Assembly: GCA_038331135.1 (NCBI GenBank)
Contig: JBBQOS010000024.1
Location: 1 to 14,564 of the forward strand
DNA length: 14,564 bases
Direction: 5' to 3'
DNA from: UBA9337 sp038331135
GTDB taxonomy: Bacteria; Patescibacteriota; Minisyncoccia; Moranbacterales; UBA9337
Shown in pieces: positions 1 to 4,862 of this stretch. The notes beneath the pieces are model-generated. The model was not told where the DNA came from and did no database searches. It was given only the letters and a program-made list of their open reading frames with translations. A program made the position numbers and the translations under genes. The number at the start of each line of letters is the position of its first letter. Position 1 is the first letter of the stretch.

Positions 1-364
1 ATATCTTCACCTCCTCCCTTGGGGGATCCCATCCACAGCCAGACCTTGTATACAGAAGACTTCCAATCCAATCATTGCTCCTCCTGGCAATAAAATTTGG
101 GATTTCTTCCAACATCATCTTGGCCGGGCGACCCATAATCCCCAATGCTTCAAGAATTTTTGGAACATCTGCCTCATTTACTTCCGCGTACTTACTTTCT
201 ATATCGCTACAGCTTTCTATTATTGCTTCTTCCTCCCAACCATCAGAAGAATCATTCCCCTTAAATAAAGAAATTTTAAAGGAAACTTTTTCGATTAAAA
301 TAAATACAAATTTTGTAGAACTATACTCATCATTATGTCCTAAAATTTCTATTTTCATAACCAT
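1..364 (-). CDS. hypothetical protein, partial (runs off the left edge)
   Basis: On the minus strand an ATG at 364 opens a frame with no stop through base 1: 121 residues, with the C-terminus outside the window. It begins MVMKIEILGH and is acidic in the middle (DGWEEEAIIES), with EADVPKILEALG and RPAKMMLEEIP further on. I do not recognise the family and see no signal peptide or membrane segment. The second ATG (356-358) is an alternative start: GGGGAG lies 6 bases before it, while AGGGAG lies 8 bases before the first ATG. The open plus-strand frame over the same DNA is antisense. The minus reading is preferred because it has a purine-rich ribosome site, an upstream promoter and a globular, charged composition, whereas the plus reading starts at TTG and is Ser/Ile/Leu-rich like an antisense translation. 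Confidence 0.75.
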   Translation of the reverse strand, partial: MVMKIEILGHNDEYSSTKFVFILIEKVSFKISLFKGNDSSDGWEEEAIIESCSDIESKYAEVNEADVPKILEALGIMGRPAKMMLEEIPNFIARRSNDWIGSLLYTRSGCGWDPPREEVKI

Positions 365-529
365 CTCCCCATATCTCCCTCAAAAACCATCAGCTTTTTC
401 GTACCTCACAATGAGGTGCTGGCAAGCTTCCTGCCTTTTGTGTCGGTTATCAATTAAGTGCCCGACAGTTTTTGAGATTTTTTTAATGAACTAATCTTGT
501 GTTATGACAAATCCATTAACTTATCATAA
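365..529 (-). promoter_or_regulatory. long structured 5' leader of the edge gene
   Basis: Transcription from the promoter at 536-564 would give a leader of about 165 bases. Read on the minus strand it can form three hairpins in order: TGTCGG/CCGACA with a 15-base loop, GGCA/TGCC with a 7-base loop, and ACCTCA-TTG-TGAGGT, the last about 30 bases before the ribosome site. I recognise no riboswitch class. It may be a translational control element, or simply a stabilising leader. Confidence 0.4.
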
Positions 530-535
530 CAACGT

Positions 536-564
536 ATAATAGCATTTTTTTATACAAAAGTCAA
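536..564 (-). promoter_or_regulatory. promoter of the edge gene
   Basis: On the minus strand: -35 TTGACT (559-564), a 17-base spacer and -10 TATTAT (536-541). This is a near-consensus housekeeping promoter, with a predicted start near 528-529. Confidence 0.65.
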
Positions 565-642
565 TTGAGCTGTCTAGTTATTTATCTTTAAATGTTTAAT
601 TATCCTTATATTTAAAGGATTATTTAGATAATTATTGTTTAG

Positions 643-659
643 TAGTCAACACTATTGAC
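643..659. promoter_or_regulatory. inverted-repeat operator at the trmB-like promoter
   Basis: TAGTCAACACTATTGAC contains the inverted repeat GTCAA-N5-TTGAC. Its right arm is the -35 box of the promoter at 655-683, so a bound protein would block polymerase. It resembles the sites at 3511-3528 and 13349-13376. Autoregulation by the adjacent TrmB-family product is inference. Confidence 0.45.
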
Positions 660-683
660 CATATGACTATACCGTGCTAAAAT
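655..683 (+). promoter_or_regulatory. promoter giving a leaderless or near-leaderless mRNA
   Basis: TTGACC (655-660), a 17-base spacer and TAAAAT (678-683). The -10 box ends 8 bases before the ATG at 692, so the transcript would start within about 2 bases of the start codon. No ribosome-binding site is present. Confidence 0.7.
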
Positions 684-691
684 AAGCTTAT

Positions 692-1450
692 ATGGAAAAA
701 GAAAAAGCTCTAGAAAACTTAGGCTTAAGCGAAAAAGAAGCTAAAATATATTTAGCTCTTTTGGAATTGGGGCAAGCTTCGGCTTATAAAATTGCTCAAA
801 AAGCGCAAGTAAAAAAACCCACCGCCTATGTCTTACTGGACGAATTGAGAAAAAAGGGATTGGTCATGATCTTGCCAAAAGACAAAACTCAGATGTTTGT
901 CGCTAAATCACCCGAGGAATTTTTTTCTAATGCCAGACATCGAGTACGTGACGCTGTGGAAACTCTGCCGGAAATTTTATCTTTAATGCGCAAAGAAAAC
1001 AGCGTCCAAACTACCTATTATGAAAAAGATCATGGATTGAAACAAGCTCTTTCTTATAAAATAGCAGAGAATGCCGGAAAAGAAGTGGTAGGATTTTATG
1101 CTTTAATGGAAAACGTCAGTCCTGAAATCTATGATATGAGCTGGAATTGGGCCAGAAAAATGCGAGAAAATAATATTACCCTGCGAGGCTTCGTACCGGT
1201 TCACGATACCACAACTGATTATCGCAAAGCAGATAAGGAATATGGACGAGAAATGCGCGAGCTACCCTATGAAGATTACTCTTCGGAAACTTCTATTGAT
1301 GTAATGGGTAATTTTGTACGTATAGTTGATTTAACAAAAGAATCTCCTCAAGCGGTGATTATTGAAAACGAACGCACTGCCAAAATGCTCAAACAAATTT
1401 TTGAGATGATGTGGAAATTAACAACACCTAAACAAAAACCCCAATCCTAG
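692..1450 (+). CDS. TrmB-family transcriptional regulator
   Basis: A 252-residue predicted DNA-binding regulator. Residues about 8-72 form a winged helix of the TrmB type (LGLSEKEAKIYLALLELG, then AYKIAQKAQVKKPTAYVLLDEL as helix-turn-helix, and a wing around LVMILPKDKTQMFVA). The remaining 180 residues resemble the effector region of TrmB-like proteins, with no membrane segment. TrmB proteins were first described as archaeal sugar regulators; the ligand here cannot be read from sequence. The start is set by a -10 box only 8 bases upstream. The gene converges on the minus-strand HTH-ATPase/STAS operon and shares a terminator with it. A 252-residue length is usual for the family. An inverted repeat over its -35 suggests autorepression. 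Confidence 0.85.
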   Translation: MEKEKALENLGLSEKEAKIYLALLELGQASAYKIAQKAQVKKPTAYVLLDELRKKGLVMILPKDKTQMFVAKSPEEFFSNARHRVRDAVETLPEILSLMRKENSVQTTYYEKDHGLKQALSYKIAENAGKEVVGFYALMENVSPEIYDMSWNWARKMRENNITLRGFVPVHDTTTDYRKADKEYGREMRELPYEDYSSETSIDVMGNFVRIVDLTKESPQAVIIENERTAKMLKQIFEMMWKLTTPKQKPQS

Positions 1451-1468
1451 CACGGAGAGGGGTTTTTT
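1434..1468. terminator. shared bidirectional terminator
   Basis: AAAAACCCC (1434-1442) pairs with GGGGTTTTT (1459-1467). An inner TCC/GGA helix extends the hairpin, and TTTTTT follows on the plus strand. The minus strand also reads GGGGTTTTTG, so it can serve both converging genes. The stop codon of the plus-strand gene lies inside the loop. Confidence 0.85.
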
Positions 1469-1495
1469 AAATTAAAAAGAGTTTTTACTATAAAA

Positions 1496-1789
1496 CTATT
1501 TTTCAATAATAAAAATTTCTTTATTCACTTCTTCTAACATTTGCAAAGTTGCTTGCACAGAAAGATTCTCTGTATTTCTTAAAGATAAATTTTTACCATA
1601 TCTTTTTTGTAGGGGGCTTAAAAATTCATCTCCCCAAGAGGGGGTAAATGTAACAACTCCTTCGAAATCAATTTCTACCTTTTCATCCTTTTCAATTTCC
1701 CGTAAAACTGGCTCAAAAGCAGCTAAGGCTTCTTTTCCAGATTGTCTTGAAATAAGAGTAGTTCCAAATTTATTTAGTTTAATAAACAT
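1496..1789 (-). CDS. STAS-like DUF4325 protein
   Basis: 97 residues from the ATG at 1789. The frame stays open to an ATG at 1825, but that start would overlap the upstream gene by 25 bases, so the inner one is preferred; neither has a clear ribosome site. The central segment VEIDFEGVVTFTPSWGDEF (about 38-56) is the hallmark of DUF4325, a STAS-like fold: a buried strand with D-F-x-G-V, then the T-P-S-x-x-D-E turn. In classic STAS antagonists a serine near this turn is phosphorylated by the partner kinase; Ser51 is the candidate here, by analogy only. It lies 11 bases downstream of an HTH-GHKL ATPase gene in the same operon, the expected arrangement for a STAS/ATPase pair. Cytoplasmic, with no membrane segment. 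Confidence 0.75.
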   Translation of the reverse strand: MFIKLNKFGTTLISRQSGKEALAAFEPVLREIEKDEKVEIDFEGVVTFTPSWGDEFLSPLQKRYGKNLSLRNTENLSVQATLQMLEEVNKEIFIIEK

Positions 1790-1800
1790 ATTTTTTTCTT

Positions 1801-2541
1801 TTAAAAATTTATTAACGCGATACAACCTTGAATATATCCGGCTTCTTTTTTTATTTCCAAGGTGATGTCTCCCTTTTTCAGATTTAATTCCGCGCTACCT
1901 GTTCTAAATAAAAGTTTTATATCATTTGCCACGACGATGTTTTTAACAAACTTTAATCCATTTCCCCTGGCTTCAGGCGCTCGGCCGGAAATGATTTCTG
2001 AAAAAGCAACTCGCAGGGCTTGTTCGTCAGAAACTAGACTTGAACGCACTCTTTGTAGTGTTTTTAAAATTCCTTGTCCTCGATCAGCCAGAATAATCTC
2101 TTTTTTTTCTAAATCATAGCCAAAAAAAATCCCAGGGATATCTGTCCAGTTTCCTAAATTGTGGTCAAAAGAATTATTGCCAATTTCTCCGACAATAGCA
2201 GAGATGAGAGGAAATGTGTTTTTTAGCTCAGTAATTTGTCCCAAATTATTCTCAAGCTTCATTACGCGAGATTGGAAAGTTAAACTATTGGAACAATAGA
2301 AAATATCTTCCGGTTCCTTTGGCTCCGCAGTTGATACCCAGTCTAAAGCAGTTTTAAAAAGATTTGACGCTAAAATAATTTCTTGTTTTAAAAAATCACT
2401 TATATCATCTTCTCGATAAAAGCGCTTACCACTTTTTCGTACGGCCAAGAGTCGTCCAGATTTGTCCCAGCGACGCAAAGTATCAATTGATAAATTTAAT
2501 TTTCTAGCAGCTTCTCCAATTGGGAGCATTTTTTGACTCAT
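1801..2541 (-). CDS. MerR-like HTH fused to GHKL ATPase
   Basis: 246 residues. Residues 5-52 form a MerR/excisionase-type DNA-binding domain (LPIGEAARKLNLSIDTLRRW, wing KRFYREDDISDFL). Residues about 90-235 form a GHKL (histidine-kinase-like) ATPase: N-box E119-x3-N123, with a possible general-base E119; G1 box D153-R-G-Q-G157; G2 box G193-N-G-L196. There is no phosphoacceptor histidine domain, so it is not an ordinary sensor kinase. The ATPase resembles anti-sigma/RsbT-type kinases that act on STAS proteins, and the next gene is STAS-like. Inference: ATP state or the STAS partner controls DNA binding. It is co-transcribed with the 1496-1789 gene, and its own promoter is at 2571-2599. Confidence 0.8.
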   Translation of the reverse strand: MSQKMLPIGEAARKLNLSIDTLRRWDKSGRLLAVRKSGKRFYREDDISDFLKQEIILASNLFKTALDWVSTAEPKEPEDIFYCSNSLTFQSRVMKLENNLGQITELKNTFPLISAIVGEIGNNSFDHNLGNWTDIPGIFFGYDLEKKEIILADRGQGILKTLQRVRSSLVSDEQALRVAFSEIISGRAPEARGNGLKFVKNIVVANDIKLLFRTGSAELNLKKGDITLEIKKEAGYIQGCIALINF

Positions 2542-2570
2542 TCTATAATATTTTATGCAATTATAAAGTT

Positions 2571-2599
2571 ATTGTAGCATATATTTTACACCTATGCAA
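2571..2599 (-). promoter_or_regulatory. promoter of the HTH-ATPase/STAS operon
   Basis: On the minus strand: TTGCAT (2594-2599), a 17-base spacer and TACAAT (2571-2576). The start would be near 2564, giving a leader of about 22 bases without a Shine-Dalgarno site. Confidence 0.5.
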
Positions 2600-2615
2600 T
2601 ACCTCACCACATCTA

Positions 2616-2640
2616 TGCATATATAACGAATATATATGCA
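2616..2640. promoter_or_regulatory. perfect 10-base inverted repeat, candidate operator
   Basis: TGCATATATA (2616-2625) and TATATATGCA (2631-2640) around ACGAA. It lies 17 bases upstream of the -35 box of the HTH-ATPase operon. Perfect dyads with short centres suit a dimeric regulator of MerR or winged-helix type. It has no T-run, so it is not a terminator. The low-complexity AT core weakens the case. Confidence 0.4.
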
Positions 2641-2695
2641 GAGATAAATTAATCTTAAGTATGTAATAAATTCGAAGAAATGGTTTTTTGTATTT

Positions 2696-3463
2696 CTATT
2701 CCCTCCCCATCTTCCACAATGAATCAAAAAAGGTTTGTTGGCTACGCGCAATTTCTTCGTTTTTGAGATCAAAAATGATGGGTGGTTCACCAAAGAAATT
2801 AAAAGATAGTGAGTTTTTCCAAATACTAGTGTCCATTAGGCCATTTTTAAGACCAGGTATAATAAGATATTCAAAAAGCGGACGCTTAATTTTGGCAGTA
2901 CGCATAAGAGAACCTTGAGATTTTAGGCCGATAATTCTCAAATTAATATTTTTAGAAACCCGCAACTTTTCATATGTTTCCATTTTATGGGACATAACGG
3001 CATAATATCTTTCCCAATTACTGGCAAGCACTGAAAGGGTTTCATTTTCCTCAGCGTCGATGAGACTTTGAATTTCATGCGCCACAAAAGCGGATTCACC
3101 CTGGAAAACTTCAAACTCTTGTTTTTGGCCTGGGAGAGCTATAGATGAAAGTTTGTTGATAAGATTATGGGCTAACCTTTGTTTTTCATCTACTAGCGTC
3201 TGCAAGCGACGGGCCGGTTGAGCTGAGAAACGTCTGCGACCATTAAAAATAGCGTGTTTAGCTAGACCTTTTTCTTCTAAATCGTATAGAGAGTTATAAA
3301 TCAACTGGCGATGCAAGCCGGTTTTTTGCTCCAAACGGGAAATGCCGGTCTCTTTCTCAGAGAGAAGAGCTAAATATACTTCGCCGGAATGTCCTAAAAC
3401 CCCAAAGCTTTCAAGGTCTTTAACAAGCTTATTTTTTTCTTTTTCGTCAATAATTTGTGACAT
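2696..3463 (-). CDS. TrmB-family transcriptional regulator
   Basis: 255 residues. Residues about 18-90 form the TrmB winged helix: LGHSGEVYLALLSEKE, then GISRLEQKTGLHRQLIYNSL as helix-turn-helix, and EEKGLAKHAI with the wing NGRRRFSA. The remainder is an alpha/beta effector region with no membrane helix. It is a paralogue of the 692-1450 product, with low identity by eye. The start at 3463 is supported by TATAAT ending 6 bases upstream, so the mRNA should be leaderless. The gene is divergent from the 3668 gene, and the dyad at 3511-3528 lies between the two promoters, so this protein could control both directions (inference). No strong terminator follows; the HTH-ATPase operon has its own promoter. 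Confidence 0.85.
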   Translation of the reverse strand: MSQIIDEKEKNKLVKDLESFGVLGHSGEVYLALLSEKETGISRLEQKTGLHRQLIYNSLYDLEEKGLAKHAIFNGRRRFSAQPARRLQTLVDEKQRLAHNLINKLSSIALPGQKQEFEVFQGESAFVAHEIQSLIDAEENETLSVLASNWERYYAVMSHKMETYEKLRVSKNINLRIIGLKSQGSLMRTAKIKRPLFEYLIIPGLKNGLMDTSIWKNSLSFNFFGEPPIIFDLKNEEIARSQQTFFDSLWKMGRE

Positions 3464-3469
3464 AGTTAT

Positions 3470-3498
3470 ATTATACGCCTATTTTAAGATAAAATCAA
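3470..3498 (-). promoter_or_regulatory. leaderless promoter of the second trmB-like gene
   Basis: On the minus strand: TTGATT (3493-3498), a 17-base spacer and TATAAT (3470-3475). The -10 box ends 6 bases before ATG, placing the transcription start on the A of the start codon. Confidence 0.75.
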
Positions 3499-3510
3499 GT
3501 CATATTTTTG

Positions 3511-3528
3511 TAGTCAATATTCATTGAC
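3511..3528. promoter_or_regulatory. operator between divergent promoters
   Basis: TAGTCAATATTCATTGAC contains the inverted repeat GTCAA-N6-TTGAC. It overlaps the -35 of the plus-strand promoter (3524-3529) and lies 13 bases upstream of the minus-strand -35. TAGTCAATATTCA recurs exactly, on the minus strand, in the palindrome at 13349-13376. Confidence 0.5.
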
Positions 3529-3552
3529 ATAATATTGCAATTGTGCTATACT
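3524..3552 (+). promoter_or_regulatory. near-consensus promoter of the 3668 gene
   Basis: TTGACA (3524-3529), a 17-base spacer and TATACT (3547-3552). It is one of the best promoters in the window. Start predicted near 3559, leaving a leader of about 109 bases. Confidence 0.8.
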
Positions 3553-3557
3553 GATTT

Positions 3558-3600
3558 GTTAGGATGAGATGTTGTCCATTGAGGATAAGTCTCTCCTAGC
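3558..3600 (+). promoter_or_regulatory. 5'-terminal mRNA hairpin
   Basis: The predicted transcript would start inside a three-part hairpin. GTTAGGA (3558-3564) pairs with TCCTAGC (3594-3600, one G-U). GAGA (3566-3569) pairs with TCTC (3590-3593). TTGTCC (3572-3577) pairs with GGATAA (3583-3588, one G-U) around ATTGA. That is about 17 pairs with small bulges. Hairpins at the 5' end are known to protect mRNAs such as ompA; that role here is inference. Confidence 0.5.
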
Positions 3601-3611
3601 AGACAGTTATT

Positions 3612-3667
3612 TTGCAATTTATGTGGCAATTCTGCCGCGTACATCATTTCTACACAGGAGAAAAACC
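3612..3667 (+). repeat. leader repeat copy 1 with GTGGC hairpin and ribosome site
   Basis: This leader matches 4120-4174 at roughly 80% by eye. It holds the hairpin GTGGCAATTCTGCCGC (3623-3638), the shared TTTCTAC and AGGAG, and ends at the ATG. AGGAG sits 7 bases before ATG 3668, fixing that start instead of the upstream ATG at 3569. Confidence 0.65.
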
Positions 3668-4018
3668 ATGAGATCATTCACTATTTTTAGAACAGCTAAT
3701 AGCGGATATGGACGAATAACTTATACATTGGTAAAACTTGTTCGTGGATGTATAGTGGTCGACGAATATTCCAATCCGCTTCATCCTGATTACATCAACC
3801 AGGAAATGGCTGCTGACCTTGAGGCTGATAGAAAAAGGGTGGGAGTAGAATACTTTATTTGGCCTGCTTGTTTATCATCAGCGTGGACTAGTAATTTTCA
3901 TGCTCGTTGGAGCAAGGATTCTCGCCATGAGTTTGTCGATTGGATTTCTCGCGACCCGTACCACTCAAATGTGCTAGATAAATTCCGCGAGGCCGAGAAA
4001 AGCTTCCTGGGTTTATAG
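3668..4018 (+). CDS. hypothetical protein, 116 residues
   Basis: I do not recognise this family. The start is ATG 3668, with AGGAG at a 7-base spacing; the frame extends upstream to 3569, but that extension overlaps the leader repeat and the 5' hairpin. The protein is soluble in appearance and rich in aromatic, Arg and Asp residues (FIWPACLSSAWTSNFHARW, then HEFVDWISRDPY), with one Cys in that stretch. There is no signal peptide or membrane segment. It is transcribed from the strong promoter at 3524-3552, divergently from a TrmB regulator, and followed by a second small gene with a copy of the same leader. Base composition is less AT-rich than the neighbouring housekeeping genes, which could mean recent transfer. 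Confidence 0.75.
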   Translation: MRSFTIFRTANSGYGRITYTLVKLVRGCIVVDEYSNPLHPDYINQEMAADLEADRKRVGVEYFIWPACLSSAWTSNFHARWSKDSRHEFVDWISRDPYHSNVLDKFREAEKSFLGL

Positions 4019-4038
4019 TATATATTGAATGGAGTCTG

Positions 4039-4105
4039 GAGAAGATTAGTATCATTAATCTTCTCTTCTCAATTGAAATCTCAAAAGTGGTTGAGATTTC
4101 TGAGA
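4039..4105 (+). promoter_or_regulatory. two tandem intergenic hairpins
   Basis: First: GAGAAGATTA (4039-4048) and TAATCTTCTC (4056-4065), a perfect 10-pair stem with a 7-base loop. Second: GAAATCTCA (4075-4083) and TGAGATTTC (4092-4100), a perfect 9-pair stem extended by TCTCA/TGAGA (4067-4071/4101-4105) across a 3-base bulge. Neither is followed by a T-run, so they are more likely mRNA processing or stability elements, or structured leader, than terminators. Confidence 0.55.
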
Positions 4106-4110
4106 GAAAA

Positions 4111-4116
4111 TATAAT
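4111..4116 (+). promoter_or_regulatory. possible -10 box before the interrupted gene
   Basis: TATAAT lies just after the second hairpin and would start transcription near 4123, directly before leader copy 2. No good -35 is found at 16-18 bases (TGGTTG at 17), so support is weak. Confidence 0.3.
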
Positions 4117-4119
4117 CTT

Positions 4120-4174
4120 TTACAACTTACGTGGCAATTCCGCCACATATATTATTTCTACAGGAGAATTCACC
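4120..4174 (+). repeat. leader repeat copy 2 with GTGGC hairpin and ribosome site
   Basis: Second copy of the leader at 3612-3667, with the hairpin GTGGCAATTCCGCCAC (4131-4146). Relative to copy 1, the G-U pair of the stem becomes A-U, so the differences preserve pairing. AGGAG lies 8 bases before ATG 4175. Confidence 0.65.
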
Positions 4175-4582
4175 ATGAATATAACCGAGATGACAGTAGT
4201 AGAAATCTTAGAAATACCGAAGAATGCTCAAGCTTTCGAGCAATTAACCGATTGCGCATTGAAGGAGAAAAAAATTAGAAGGTTGATTATCGTCGCGATA
4301 AGAGATTTTCTTTTTGCTGGAAGTTCTCCATATTGCTATTAAGACTGTGCAGGTTGGTTCTATGGGGAAGATCCACTAATAAGACAGTATGCGGCGAATG
4401 GGCATACTATGCCCAGAGAGTTTTACAACGTAGAAGGTTTTCTCTCCATGTTAAGTGAGGGGAAATTACCAGAATGCAAAAAATTTAAACTCTTTGAGCT
4501 TGGGGCAATGGAGGCCCTAAATATAATGAAAATTGAATATCATTACAAGGGAGTGTCAAAGTCGACGCCATATAGAGCGTAG
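4175..4582 (+). pseudogene. unrecognised gene interrupted by in-frame TAA
   Basis: The frame from ATG 4175 (AGGAG 8 bases upstream) reads 55 codons to TAA at 4340-4342. It then continues in the same frame for 79 more sense codons to TAG at 4580-4582, immediately before a strong terminator. The first part begins MNITEMTVVEILEIPKNAQA; the second contains DCAGWFYGEDPLIRQYAANG and PREFYNVEGFLSML, which looks like genuine protein. An intact gene would encode about 135 residues. The second half has an internal ATG at 4409 but no convincing ribosome site. I recognise no family. Most likely a nonsense mutation or sequencing error; readthrough or a real 55-residue product are alternatives. Confidence 0.55.
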
Positions 4583-4593
4583 TTGTTCACAAC

Positions 4594-4628
4594 CCGCAAA
4601 CATCATTGTTTAATGTTTGCGGTTTTTT
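4594..4628 (+). terminator. strong intrinsic terminator
   Basis: CCGCAAACAT (4594-4603) and ATGTTTGCGG (4613-4622), a perfect 10-pair stem with a 9-base loop, followed by TTTTTT. It sits 11 bases after the TAG at 4582, supporting that stop, not the TAA at 4342, as the original gene end. Confidence 0.9.
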
Positions 4629-4788
4629 ATTTTGCAAAATAAATTATCCAATAAAAATATTTTTAGAATTCTTTTTTCTAGATATTAATTTGCACTTAAT
4701 GTATCTTAACCAATAAATTCATAATAAAAAGTTATTTATTATTTATGAAGTTTATATAGTCCCAAACCTAAGGTTTATTTTAAGCCAT
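4629..4788. other. AT-rich gap with no gene seen
   Basis: No coding frame, RNA gene or long repeat is visible. There is only a small AAACC-TAA-GGTTT-type palindrome near 4765-4778. The promoter of the next gene follows. Confidence 0.6.
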
Positions 4789-4817
4789 TTGACATTTCTT
4801 TTTTTCTCTGCTATTTT
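4789..4817 (+). promoter_or_regulatory. promoter of the DHH-like gene
   Basis: TTGACA (4789-4794), a 17-base spacer and TATTTT (4812-4817), giving a leader of about 39 bases without a Shine-Dalgarno site. TAGAAT at 4845-4850 is an alternative -10 that would give a very short leader, but its -35 spacing is poor. Confidence 0.6.
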
Positions 4818-4862
4818 TGTTTACTAACCCTTAACAGCATTCTCTAGAATTTAATCACTCTT

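Noticed and set aside
75..494. 139-residue plus-strand frame
   Set aside because: It starts at TTG, has antisense-like Ser/Ile/Leu composition, no ribosome site or promoter, and lies opposite a better-supported minus-strand gene.
1862..2119. 85-residue plus-strand frame inside the HTH-ATPase gene
   Set aside because: Antisense shadow of a gene with clear GHKL motifs.
2616..2640. Terminator
   Set aside because: The dyad is A/T-rich with no T-run after it on either strand. An operator is more plausible.
2569..2793. 74-residue minus-strand frame overlapping the end of the second TrmB gene
   Set aside because: Its upstream part is an out-of-frame reading of the regulator and the rest is AT-rich spacer. 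No start signals.
3888..4148. 86-residue minus-strand frame
   Set aside because: Antisense to the 3668 gene and the hairpin region; low-quality composition.
4340..4342. TAA read as a sense codon through an altered genetic code
   Set aside because: The other complete genes in the window end at TAA or TAG in expected places. Known CPR code changes involve UGA, not UAA.
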